A DNA stretch of 64,000 nucleotides from Gastrolobium villosum (lineage: Eukaryota > Streptophyta > Magnoliopsida > Fabales > Fabaceae), in NCBI GenBank assembly GCA_032173675.1, contig JAVKPL010011010.1, forward strand, positions 51,833 through 115,832, given 5' to 3'. How positions within the stretch are numbered: the stretch's first letter is position 1; each line of letters begins with the position of its first letter. The notes under the pieces are model-generated. The model ran no database searches. It had not been told where the DNA came from and saw only the letters and a list, made by a program, of their open reading frames with translations. Below are positions 1 through 11,345 of the stretch, piece by piece. Made by a program: the position numbers and the translations under genes.

Positions 1-370
1 GCTCCAAAAATTCATTAAAAAATAATCCTTCCATGAAATCCAATGAAACTTGGAGGGGATATTGGATATATTTAACCATGGATGCTTGCAAAAAGCCAGA
101 TCAAAATTCGATGCCTAGGTACGATTTTCCATTTTTTTGGATTTTCTCAAATCACGCCTCTTGAAAAATTAATATTAAATTAATCCCATCTAGAAAAATC
201 ATGAGATATGGTTTTTACATGAATGCATGCAAAAAATCAGACCGAAATTTAATTTCTAGGTTCGAATTTGAACTTCTTCCTCCTCAGAAAAAAGGTATCT
301 ACTTGTGCAAAACTGGCAACTGCATATAAGGCTATTATTATAAGGGGAAGCAGCTGCCTGCCTTCCCACG
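1..370. repeat. Unit of a long-period tandem repeat (left edge)
   Basis: This segment carries sub-blocks that recur elsewhere in the first 9.5 kb: one around 'aatccaatgaaacttgg', one around 'tcgatgcctaggtacg', and one around the 'acttcttcctcctcagaaaa' stretch. The same blocks reappear near 1330-1690, 2420-2820, 7830-8190, 8195-8550 and 9280-9489. No coding potential is convincing. The family is not recognised; it behaves like a complex satellite or a tandemly amplified non-coding repeat. Confidence 0.75.
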
Positions 371-1215
371 CCTGCGGTGGGCTGTGTAGGGGCTCTCCCT
401 AGAGCTCGTGCAAGCCTTCCCAAGCTTGTGGGGCCTAGGTATTGTGTACATCACCGAGGGAGGTGGGTTAGGCCTTTGACGCCTGCTAGGAGCAGCGTCG
501 TGCGCACCAATGTCCCGTTGTGTGAGGTTGAGTTCCCACGACAATGTGGCGTGGCTCGTTCGGCCATCGATGACGCAAGAGCAATGGATCCCGGGGCATC
601 CCACGTGGGTGCTTGATTCCTTTCGCATCCACAACTGAACGTCGCCCATTCGGTGCGTCCCTCTCGATTCCTGATGCCATGGGGACACAATTGCGATGAC
701 TGGTGAGTTGGCTGAGTGGGACGTGTTTCGGGGGAATTCCTTCTCAATGCGCCCGGGCCCATGTCCCGTTGCATTGAGGTCGAATTCCCATAACAACTTG
801 ACGATGATTTAGTGTCGTTGATGCATGCGCGGCGATGCGTTTTGGGGACTTACCCCGATCCCGGCTGTTATTTCCTTACGTGCATCGTTGATCTTGTGGA
901 GGCACCCAGATGTATCACGACTGAACAAGTTGTGAAAGGAATTGACGGCGGCGAGGGCTGTTCTTGATGGTATCGATCATGCCTAGCGAGATAGACATGG
1001 CGCTACCGGATGCTTCCATCGCGCGCATGCCGTAGGCAATGTGGGTTGTGGTACGTTTTGTGGTGTTGGGTCGCACTGAATGCGAGGGCGTGTGAGTGGT
1101 GGTTGGGTTGTTTGTGTAAGTATGAATGGTTGTGGATGGCAGCGAGCGCCTCACGGCATGCTCCGACACCGCACGTTCCTTGCGTCGGCTTGTGGGCAAC
1201 CCCATTCACACATTT
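371..1215. other. GC-rich unique block inside the repeat array
   Basis: This roughly 0.85-kb stretch is much richer in GC than its surroundings and interrupts the tandem repeat. Two imperfect copies of a segment of about 42 bp lie at 511-553 and 762-804 ('tgtcccgttg' followed by a 'gaggt..a.ttccca' core). Open frames on both strands (for example 338-796 on the minus strand) show no recognisable domain and are best explained by low stop density in GC-rich DNA. A 14-base match to a conserved small-subunit rRNA segment is at 935-948, but the flanks do not extend it. Origin unknown. Confidence 0.5.
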
Positions 1216-3140
1216 AAAATAAAAAATGAAAATTTAAGATTTATCCCAACAAAACTCCCCCATAAATTTTAAATTCTTCTTTCTTTCTTCGCGTTGCTTC
1301 TGCTTTTCTTCAACTTTCTTCAACTTTCTGAAATCCAATGAAACTTGGACAGGATATTGGATATATTTAACCATGGATGCTTGTAAAAAACCAGATCAAA
1401 ATTCGGTGCCTGGGTACGATTTTTCATTTTTTCGGATTTTCTCAAATTAAGCCTCTTGAAAAATTAATATTAAAATAATCCCATGGAGAAAAATCACGAG
1501 ACTTTGGGAGCAGTAAGAAATGGTTTTTCCAAGCATGCATGCAAAAAAATCAAACCGAAATTCAATTTCTAGGTCCGAATTTGGACTTCTTCCTGCTCAG
1601 AAAAAAGGTATTTACTTGTGCAAAACTGGGAACTGCATGTAAGGCTATTATAGGGGGGAGCAGCTGCCTGCTTTCCCATGCCCGCGGTGGGCTGTGCACC
1701 TGGTGCCCGACTTGATGCCCCGGTTGCTTGACATGGTACCCCATGAGGCGCGCCTGGTGCCTGACGTGGTGCCTCGACCGTCAGGCATGGTGCACCCTAT
1801 GCTTGACTCGATGCCTGACGAGGTGCATGGAGTGGTGCACCAGGTGCCTGACGAGATGCGCCTGGTGCCGGACGAGGTGCACCCGGTGCCCTCGATGATA
1901 GACTACACTAAAAATTGACCAAAACAAAAGCAGGAACACTATCAAATGAGTTGGAGGAACTCAAAAATCGTGGGAGCACCACACACAAATTCTTGGTAGT
2001 TGCATGCATACAAGGCAAGTTTCCTACAGGTTAGGGGGAGCAGCCATATTCAGGTCAATGTAAAAATTCTCCATGAGATCCAATGAAACTTGGAGGGGAT
2101 GTTGGATATATTTCTAGGTCCGAATTTGGACTTCTTCCTCCTCAGAAAAAAGGTATTTACTTGTGCCGGGGTATGCTTTTCCATTTTTTCAGATTTTCTC
2201 AATTGTCACTTGTTCAGGGATTGATAAAAAATATTCTGGGCCCCGAAAAAGTGGTCTAAACGATGGAATTTGGCAAAAATGGGGTGAAGGTAACGATTCT
2301 CTGGTTATTCTTTAATCGGTTGGCCACCCTCTATAAATTGGGCCTTCTTCCTCACAAAAAAAAGTCTACTTGTGCAAAATTGGCAAATGAATATAAGCCT
2401 ATTATATGGGGAGAGGAGGCACAGGCTCCAAAAATTCATTAAAAATCAATCCTTCCATGATATCCAATGAAACTTGGAGAGGATGTTGAATATATTTAAG
2501 CATAGATGTTTACAAAAAATAGATCAAAATTCGATGTCTGGGTACGATTTTCCATTTTTTCGGATTTTCTCAAAATACGCCTCTTGAAAAATAAATATTA
2601 AATTAATCCCATGGAGAAAAATCATGAGACTTTGGGAACAATAAGATATGGTTTTTCCAAGCATGCATGCAAAAAATCAGACCAAAATTCAATTTCTAGG
2701 TCCGAATTTGGACTTCTTCCTCCCCAGAAAAAAGGTATTTACTTGTGCAAAACTGGCAACTGCATATAAGGCTATTATAGGGGGAGCAGTTGCCTGCCTT
2801 CCCATGCCCGCGGTGGGCTGTGCACCTGGTTCCCGACGAGATGCCCCGGATGCTTGACTTGGTGCCCCATGAGGCGCGCCTGGTGCCTGACGTGGTGCCC
2901 CGACCTCCAGGCATGGTGCACCTTATGCTTGACTCGGTGCCTGACGAGGTGCATGGCATGGTGCACTGGGTGCCTGACGAGATGTGCCTGATGCTTGACC
3001 TGGTGCCGGAAGAGGTGCACCCGATGATAAACTACACTTAAAATTGACCAAAACAAATGCAGAAACACTATCTAATGAGTTGGCGGAACTCAAAAATCGT
3101 GGGAGCACCACAATCAAAGTCTTGGCAGATCACAATTCGA
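1216..3140. repeat. Long-period tandem repeat, continued
   Basis: The same sub-blocks as at the left edge recur here in a fixed order. Degenerate 15-bp-like minisatellite patches at 1690-1895 and 2820-3025 are built from variants of 'gtgcctgacgaggtg'. The stretch 1330-2640 matches 8195-9489 block for block with few differences. Allowing for the later solo-LTR insertion (3468 bp plus 5-bp duplication), the repeat period is about 3.39 kb. Short open frames through the minisatellite patches are compositional. Confidence 0.75.
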
Positions 3141-4305
3141 TGCCTCACTGGTGCACCCCGGCTCATTCTGGTGAACTGCGGCTCATTCTGGTGCACCGCC
3201 GCTTGCCCATGGTGCTCCGTGCTAGCCCACGGTGCGCTGTGGCTAGCACATGGTGCACCATGGCTCATTCTGGTGCACCGCCGCTTGCCCATGGTGCACC
3301 GTGGCTAGCCCAGGGTGCACTATGGCTAGCCCATGGTGCACCACGGCTCATTCTGGTGCACCACGGCTCATTCTGGTGCACCACGGCTCATTCAGCTGTA
3401 CCGCAACTAGACAATGGTGCACCACGGCTCATTCCGGTGCACCGCGGCTAGCCCATGGTGCACCACGGCTCATTCCGGTGCACCGCGGCTCATTTCGGTG
3501 CACCGCGGCTAGCCCATGGTACACCACGGCTTATTTTGGTGTATGGCGGCTTATTCTGGTGCACTGCGGCTAGCCCATGGTGCACCACGGCTCATTCTTG
3601 TGCACCGTGGCTCATTCTGATGCACCGCGACTAGTCCATGGTGCACCCCGGCTTATTGCGGTGCACCGCGGCTCATTCTGGTGCACCGCGGCTAGCCCAT
3701 GGTGCACCTTGGCTCATTCTGGTGCACCTCGGCTAGCCCATGGTGCAGCACAGCTCATTCTTTTGCACCGCGGCTATCTCATGGTGCACCACGGCTCATT
3801 CTGGTGCACCGCGGCTAGCCAATGGTCCACCACGCCTCATTCTGGTGCATCGCAGCTAGCCCATGGTGCACCACGGCTCATTCTGGTGCACTGCGGCTCA
3901 TTCTGGTGCACCGCTGCTTGCCCATGGTGCACCACGACTCATTCTGGTGCACCGCGGCTAGCCCATGGTGAACCACGGCTCATTCTGGTGCCCCCGGCTC
4001 ATTCTGGTACACTGCGGCTAGCCCATGGTGCACCACGACTCATTCTAGTGCATTGCGGCTAGCCCATGGTGCCCCACGGCTCATTCTGGTGCACCGTCGC
4101 TAGCCTATGGTACACCATGGCTCAGTCTGGTGCACCGCGGCTAGCCCATGGTGCGCCACGGCTCATTCTGGTGAACCACGGCTCATTCTGGTGCACAATG
4201 GCTAGCCCACGGAGCACCAAGGCTCATTTTGGTGCACCGCGGCTAGCCCATGGTGCACCCCGTCTCATTTTGGTGTACTTCGGCTCTTTCTGGTGCACCC
4301 GATGA
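3141..4305. repeat. Dimeric minisatellite, 20 + 21 bp subunits
   Basis: About 1.16 kb is made of two alternating, related subunits. One is close to 'ggtgcaccacggctcattct' (20 bp); the other starts 'ggtgcaccgcggctag' and ends 'cccat' (21 bp). They usually alternate as a 41-bp dimer, with local runs of one type (for example 3334-3400). The unit has no stop codon in the plus frames, so long open frames appear (3044-3451, 3577-4062, 4066-4305). Because 41 is not a multiple of three, these frames pass through the unit in every phase, which argues against a protein. Confidence 0.93.
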
Positions 4306-4350
4306 TAGACTACACTAAAAATCGACCAAAACAAATGCAGAAACACTATC

Positions 4351-7300
4351 TGTAACGCCCTCCCTTGTATGCATCCAAGAGAGTCGTTTGCTAAGCGGAA
4401 TTAGAGTCTTTAACGACACATTAGCTACTAAAAATTTTATTCCAAAAGCAAAACCGTAATGTATTTAAAAATTAGTATAAATTCTGTTTGGACGAGTTAA
4501 AAAAATATTCCTTGTGATCTAGAAAGAGCACGTCGGGGGCTTCGCGTGCATATAAAATAATAGTAAATCGGAGTTCGTTTGCACCTTGAAACATAACCCG
4601 TAAGGTGCTCGTAAAACTGTTAAAATTCAGCACTTAATAAAACGTTCAAAAATCCTTTTCGCAAAACATTTTCTGATTTTTCCAAAACAGCCGCTGTTCA
4701 TAAAAGACCAAAGCTAAATGGAAGATAATAATGTCTACAGTCATCCAAGTGTCTCAAAATAATAAGCATTACAGTCATCCAACAATCAAACAGTAACAGC
4801 AAAAGTCCAAGCATCAGCAAGTAACAGCAAACATCACGCCTTCAAATGCTCTTACGTCCTCCTGCAATTTATGAAAATAGCAGCCCCAAAGGGGTGAGAA
4901 TAATCCCAGTAAAGTGGCAATAAAACCAATAATATAACAGTATTAAACTAGGCACAAAATCATAAACAGTCACTTCAACATATCCTGTTCCTGGCCCTTT
5001 TCCTTTTAATCATCATATATATATATATATATATATTGCGTATATAACGCCTTCCTTTTTGCGCTCTTAGCACCGTCGTGCGCGCAATACACAGTGGACA
5101 TCCCATAATCGGCACCCTTCATTGGTGGATTCCAACTGTGGCCTATGCGGACTGATGCCAAGTGTCCCATACCTGGTACCGGAGGGATGCCTATATGATG
5201 CGTGCTCAAACACATGGTCCTGTACATAACTATTCTGAAATTGCAAGGCTATATGAATTTTGGTACATGCATGCCATGCCATGCTATCACACACAAAGCG
5301 TAAAAATAAATGCGGTATGATGTAAAATGCATGCTTATATACTTTTCATATACGTTATGCTGCCACACATAACAACTTTACCTCATAATCATGTTGCCGT
5401 CAAGGCATATTTATGGCAGAATACTTACATCATAAGGAACATAATAATTTTACGGAGTATGGGGCATCATGTCACATTAGGTAATATCGCCTAACACTTA
5501 CCTTGCGCGCCTTAAATAATTACCAAACAGCAGCGAAATATGCTACGTTTCTCACTTCTTATGCGCACCTAAAGCAATTACAATAAATCATTTTACAGCA
5601 ACGTTTTACAGTAAAAATAGTGAGCAAACAACAACGTTTTACAGCAGAAACAGTGAGCAAAACAACAACATTTTTCTTAAAAACAGTGAGCAGAAATAGT
5701 GGCATTTTACAGCAGAACAGTAACATTTACAGCAGTAAAAATAGTGGCATTTTACAGCAGCAGTGAACAACATACGGTGATGTTTTTTAAACCAAAACAG
5801 TAACGTTTACAGCAGCAAAAACAGTGATCATTTTACACCGCAACAGTGGCATTTTTAGCATCAAAACAGTGACCATTTTATACAGAAACAGTGGCATTTT
5901 GAACATCAAAACAGTGACCATTTTATACAGAAATAGTGGCATTTTGAACATCAAAACAGTGACCATTTTATACAGAAATAGTGCCATTTTGAACATCAAA
6001 ACAGTGACAGAAACAGTGGCATTTGAGCATCAAAACAGTGGCAAAAACAGTGGCATTTGAGCATCAAAACAGTGACAGAAACAGTGGCATTTGAGCATCA
6101 AAACAGTGACAGAAACAGTGACATTTGAGCATCAAAACAGTGGCATTTTTAATGGAAACATGAACTTCCTCACATACAAACGGTTCTGCATAAAGATCAT
6201 AGATGCCTAGAGAAAGTTCTTTTATTAAATCTCATTAGACGTAAGGATAGCAAAAACTTTACATTCTGCCCATGAAGTCTAAGCTCATAGAATATGTCTT
6301 ATTCATTCCTTCTATTTTTGATAGAATCTCTAATGGTTAAAGGATTAAATTTCTAAATACAACATGTCAAGAATCACATACTTTAACGTCCAAGGCTACC
6401 CACGAAACAAAAAGGCTAAACCACAACATATTCTAGTCCTTCTAAGCTTCTCTAAAATTGAACAGTTAAATACACTAGGAGGAGAAAGTTACTTACGGTT
6501 TCCTAGTCCACAATCAAGGGTTCAATTCGAAATAGAGGGCTTCCACTCTTCAATGCTCCAGCGTTCCAAGCTTGACACGCATAAAGGGGGCAGTAGCTTC
6601 ACCAAAAGAGAACCTCCTAGGGAGTAGTATTCGAGCAACACAAAGAAGTAGAAGAAACTAGGGACTATCCTTGCCTATTGCTCTTGGAGCTCTCGGTTAG
6701 GGACAAAGGAGGGTGAAACAAATCTTCCTAGTGTTTGTTAAAGGGGTTCACGGTTTAGTGAAGGGAAAGGGGATGAGTTACAAATGCTTTTCTTTCTCCT
6801 TATGCTCTTAACATCCACGGCTTGAGAGGTGAGGGGAGAAGAGAAGTGTTGGCTTTTATTTTGCAAAGTGTAGACAGCTCCCTTCCTCCTATGCGCGCAC
6901 AAGATATAGAGGGGAAAAAAAAGTTGAAATATGGAACCATCATGACACCATTCAGCTTGCTTGTTGTAGTATAGGCTGCATGTTGGTCAAAGCAAGAAAT
7001 CAGCTTGCTTCTTGCACACTCTAGGCGCATGCAAGGGTGATGGAAGGGGGAAGTTGCCACATTGTGCACATGCAAGAGTGGTCACTTGGTCAACAAGCAA
7101 AATCAGATTTACATGACATAAGAAATCAGAATTTAGGCATGCCTTGTGCGCCCAAGAGGTGAGTATGCAGCCAAAAGAAAGCTATGGAGCACAAGTGTCT
7201 TTCATGCAATAAGGTTGATGGCAAATGTTGCACATGCAAGGAAGTAAGGTGGCGGTCATGCAAGGGCTGAGTTGGAATGGTTTCTAAGGTTTTTCTTCTT

Positions 7301-7818
7301 ACCTATGCGCATGGATGATGAGGGAAAAGATAAGGCTTGCCATGTGGTGATTCCTTGCCACACAAGGTATCCTTGTAGGATTTTCTTTAAGAAGAGATAA
7401 GGATAGGTATAATATTGGGTTGAATCTAGTTTGATCCTTAGGATCTTTTGGGCCATCGGCCCTCACATGAAATTGATCCAACATTGCAAGTCCAAAGACT
7501 ACTACTCCAAGCACTAACCCATTATACTTAATAATTCCCAAGCCCTTTAAGCACCAAGGTCTTTTAAATATTATTAGGCACTCTTTATATTACAAATAAA
7601 TTACTCATATATTTTTAATAAGAGTTTCGCATGCCTACATATATACTCTCCTATCATTGTAATACAAATACTTCTCTAACTTACTTTAGTTCCACCCTAG
7701 GGAAATAGTCATATAATACGCAAGCCACATATATATATTAACCAAAATTTTGAATTCTACTCAAGCATCAATATCCTTATGGCACTTATATATTTTACTA
7801 ATTACGTGGGATGTTACA
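4351..7818. mobile_element. Solo LTR, 3468 bp, with 5-bp target duplication
   Basis: The tandem repeat is interrupted exactly here. The sequence starts TGTAACGCCC and ends ATGTTACA, so it has TG...CA ends with a 6-bp inverted terminus (TGTAAC/GTTACA). It is flanked by CTATC at 4346-4350 and 7819-7823, and removing it restores the repeat consensus ('aaacactatcaaatg'). No gag-pol, primer site or second LTR is present, so a solo LTR left by LTR-LTR recombination is the best reading. The length and TGTAAC start fit long-LTR Ty3/gypsy families (Ogre/Tat or Tekay type, from general knowledge); the lineage is not settled. Strand cannot be assigned without an internal region. Confidence 0.85.
5590..6150. 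repeat. Minisatellite inside the 3.47-kb solo LTR
   Basis: Imperfect tandem copies of a unit based on 'aaaacagtggcattttgaac' alternate with an 'aaaacagtgaccattttata' variant. Copies are loose at the left end and become regular at 5850-6140. Open frames here on both strands (5787-5999 minus, 5824-6060 plus) simply read the repeat. A short (TA)n run lies at 5014-5036 of the same LTR. Confidence 0.85.
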
Positions 7819-9489
7819 CTATCAAATGGGTTTGAGGAACTCAAAAATCGTGGGAGCACCACACACAAACTCTTGGCTGATCAAAATTCGATGCCTGGGT
7901 ACGATTTTCCATTTTTTCGGATTTTCTCAAATTACGTCTCTTGAAAAATTAATATTAAATTTTAATTCCATGGAGAAAAATCATGAAACTTTGGGAACAG
8001 TAAGATATGGTTTTTCCAAGCATGTATGCAAAAAATCAGACCGAAATTCAATTTCTAGGTCCGAATTTGGACTTCTTCCTCCTCGCAAAAAAGGATTCTA
8101 GTTGTGCAAAACTAGCAACTGCATATAAGGCTATTATATGGGGAGGGAGGCATAGGCTCCAAAAATTCATTAAAAAACAATCCTTCCATGAGATCCAATG
8201 AAACTTGGAGGGGATATTGGATATATTTATGCATGGATGCTTGCAAAAAACTAGATCAAAATTCGATGCCTAGGTACGATTTTTCATTTTTTCGGATTTT
8301 CTCAAATTAAGCCTCTTGAAAAATTAATATTAAAATAATCCCATGGAGAAAAACCACGAGACTTTGGGAGCAGTAAGATATGGTTTTTCCAAGCATGCAT
8401 GCAAAAAAAAAAATCGAAATTCAATTTCTAGGTCCGAATTTGGACTTCTTCCTCCTCAGAAAAAAGGTATTTACTTGTGTAAAACTGGCAACTGCATGTA
8501 AGGCTATTATAGGGGGGAGCAGCTGCCTGCTTTCCCATGCCCGCGGTGGGCTGTGCACCTGGTGCCCGACTTGATGCCCCGGATGCTTGACATGGTGCCC
8601 CATGAGGCGAGCCTGGTGCCTGACGTGGTGCCCCGACCGTCAGGCATGGTGCACCCTATGCTTGACTCGATGCCTGACGAGGTGCATGGAGTGGTGCACC
8701 AGGTGCCTGACGAGATGCGCCTGGTGCCGGACGAGGTGCACCCGGTGCCCTCGATGATAGACTACACTAAAAATTGACCAAAACAAAAGCAGAAACACTA
8801 TCAAATGAGTTGGAGGAACACAAAAATCGTGGGAGCACCACACACAAAGTCTTGGCAGTTGCATGCATACAAGGCAAGTTTCCTACAGGTTAGGGGGGAG
8901 CAGCCATATTCAGGTCAATGTAAAAATTCTCCATGAAATCCAATGAAACTTGGAGGGGATGTTGGATATATTTAAGTATGGACGCCTGCAAAAAAATAGC
9001 TCAAAATTCGATGTTGGGGTATGCTTTTCCATTTTTTCAGATTTTTTCAATTTTCGCTTGTTCAAGGATTGATAAAAAATATTTCGGGCAACGAAAAAGT
9101 GGTCTAAACGATGGAATTTGGCAAAAATAGGGTGGGGGTAACGATTCTCTGGATAGTTTTGATCGGATGGCCACCCTCTACAAATTGGGCCTTCTTCCTC
9201 CTTGCAAAAAAAGAGTCTACTTGTGCAAAATTGGAAAAATGCATATAAGCCTATTATATGGGGGGAGGAGGCATAGTCTCCAAAAATTCATTAAAACCAA
9301 TCCTTCTATGAAATCCAATGAAACTTGGAGAGGATGTTGGATATATTTAAGCATGGATGTTTACAAAAAATCAGAACAAAATTCGATGTCTAGGTACTAT
9401 TTTCCATTTTCTCGGATTTTCTCAAATTACGCCTCTTGAAAAATTAATATTAAATTAATCCCATGGAGAAAAATCATGGGACTTTGGGA
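7819..9489. repeat. Long-period tandem repeat, right part
   Basis: The array resumes directly after the solo LTR. The stretch 8195-9489 is a near copy of 1330-2640, including the 'gtgcctgacgaggtg' minisatellite patch (8550-8755). The match to the repeat consensus stops abruptly after 'actttggga' at 9489, where the Ty1/copia LTR region begins. No gene is seen. Confidence 0.75.
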
Positions 9490-11331
9490 TTTTCTGGGTA
9501 TGTCTTTCCTTAGACCAGAAGTTATTACCTAGACTGTGTTCTTGAAGGCATGTTTTGGTTGTATACCTCGTCTGCCTGAAACATGGAGACTCATAGGTAT
9601 ACTGTTGGGCGTGTCCTTAAAAGGGCACAGGGCTAGGGTAATAAGCTGAAGGAATTCGTCAAATCTCTGTGAGAGATTAGGTTATCTGTAAACCGGAGAA
9701 ATCGGGATGACATTTACAGGGACTCGGGAATCTATGCATAGTAAAAGAGATCATGAGATGATCTGCCTTTAGAGTCAGTAAATTGAAGATTCCCTATTTC
9801 GAATAAAGCTTACCCTAAACCGCAGGGGTTGATACATTTCCTTACCCTAGGTTAATGGGAAGATAACCGAGACGAAGGGAAATACATACAGTAACCAAAT
9901 ATGTGCAATAGGTTGATCAAGTCATTAATCTGACTAGTTCTGGGGCAACAAAGCATTGCTAGTGCTCTGTGTTGTCATTAATTGGGTTGTGGGCTTGTTG
10001 GGCCCAAGCCCAGTTATGTCAGTAGCTAAGTTGGACCTAATGGGTCACACACTAACACCTTGTAGTCATGATGGACTAGCTTTAAAGGTATTGGGCCTAA
10101 TAATGTTATTAGCCCAAGAAGCTGTTTGGAAGCCCACCTAAATGGGTGGGTGGTGCATGGAGTTTAGTAATGGGCTTGGATAGTCCAAGCCATTACTAAT
10201 TAATTTAATTAGTTAAATTAATAAATCAAATATTTGAATTTCGAATTTTGAATTTGAAATTTGAATTTTGAAATTTGAATTTAGAATTTGAATTTCGAAA
10301 TTCGAATTTTGAATTTAAAATTTGAAATTTGAATTTTAAAATTTGAATTTGAATTTGAATTTTGAAATTCGAATTTTGAATTTGAAATTTGAAATTTTGA
10401 ATTTTGAATTTTGAATTTGAATGTTTGAACGTTTGAATTCAAGTGTTTGAATTCGAATTTGAATTGGTTTTGAAAAGTTGTTTCATAACAAAAGGATAAG
10501 ACAGGATCTTATTGGAGCATATTCCTTCGATGAAGAAGCATCTTTGGAGGCTCTCCCTAGGCTGTTTGGTGCGCCACTTTTAGGTGATAAGAGTGTTATC
10601 TTATCACTTAAAACAAACCTCCATTCAGATTTGGTGGTTGAGGGAATCAGTGGGTGAGTTGATTCAAATTTTGAATGCAACTACTCAATGTATTTGGACC
10701 CTTTCTAGGGCTGAATTATGCGCATGAAAACTATATACTATATGATAGTTTATGAATTTAAGTTTAAATTAATTTGAATTTAAATTCATGTGGATAAGAT
10801 TAGAGGTTGTTGGCAAAGTTAGTTTTGCAACAGCTCCACCTTATCACACTGTTTCATGCGCAACTTTCAAAGAAATTTGAAAGTTTGTTTTCATTTTGAA
10901 TGATTGGATTCCCTCCTCCTCTCCAAAGGGTGCGCATAAATATGACATGTTCCTCACCTTAGGTTTCATTGAAAACCAAGCCAACTCTCCTCCATCTATG
11001 CACCATTCTGTAGGGTAGCTCAGTACACCTTTCCAAACAAGATACCTAGCCTCCACCTTCACCACTTGTGCGCATAGCAAGCCTCATTGTGGTGTTCATC
11101 TGGTGGCTTTCAAGAAAGAGTTCTTGCATCATAGACGAACGGTGGTGTGGATCACCATTAGAGGGTTTGAACCCTTCAAGCCTGACATCTCATCTCCCTG
11201 ACTGATCAGGCCAAAACAAGGTAACATCATGCTGTCTTAAAGCATGAATCTATGAGTGCATGTATGTTCCGCAGTAAAATTTTTGTTTTACACCTTACAT
11301 GCATCGGCCTTCAAAGGCCAGTTTACTTTCA
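9490..11331 (+). mobile_element. Probable 5' LTR of a Ty1/copia element
   Basis: The right end is fixed by the primer-binding site two bases downstream (LTR end ...TTTCA, then 'ag', then the site). The left end is inferred only from where the tandem repeat stops; no second LTR survives for comparison, so the start could lie further right (for example at 'tgttgggcg', 9602). At about 1.8 kb it would be long for a copia LTR. It contains an AT-rich low-complexity stretch (10200-10470). Confidence 0.5.
10200..10470. repeat. (TTTGAATTT)n-like low-complexity tract
   Basis: About 270 bp consists of irregular tandem variants of 'aatttgaattttgaaatttg'. The motif is nearly self-complementary, so the tract could form hairpins. 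It lies in the putative copia LTR. Confidence 0.9.
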
Positions 11332-11333
11332 AG

Positions 11334-11345
11334 TGGTATCAGAGC
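11334..11345 (+). other. Primer-binding site, initiator Met tRNA type
   Basis: TGGTATCAGAGC is the standard Ty1/copia primer site, complementary to the 3' end of plant initiator methionine tRNA. It lies 2 bp after the LTR end and 1.58 kb before the gag start, in the same orientation as gag. Confidence 0.9.

Noticed and set aside
338..796. 152-codon open frame on the minus strand
   Set aside because: It lies in a GC-rich block, overlaps several other open frames on both strands and shows no domain or gene structure.
935..948. 14-base match to the conserved AAAGGAATTGACGG segment of small-subunit rRNA
   Set aside because: The flanking bases do not match rRNA, so an rRNA gene is not supported; kept only as a hint about the origin of the block.
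3044..4305. Three long plus-strand open frames (135, 161 and 79 codons)
   Set aside because: They read a 41-bp minisatellite that has no stop codons in any phase; there is no conserved domain and the frame cycles through the unit.
5787..6060. Open frames with regular Met/Lys/Thr repeats on both strands
   Set aside because: They are readings of a minisatellite inside the solo LTR.
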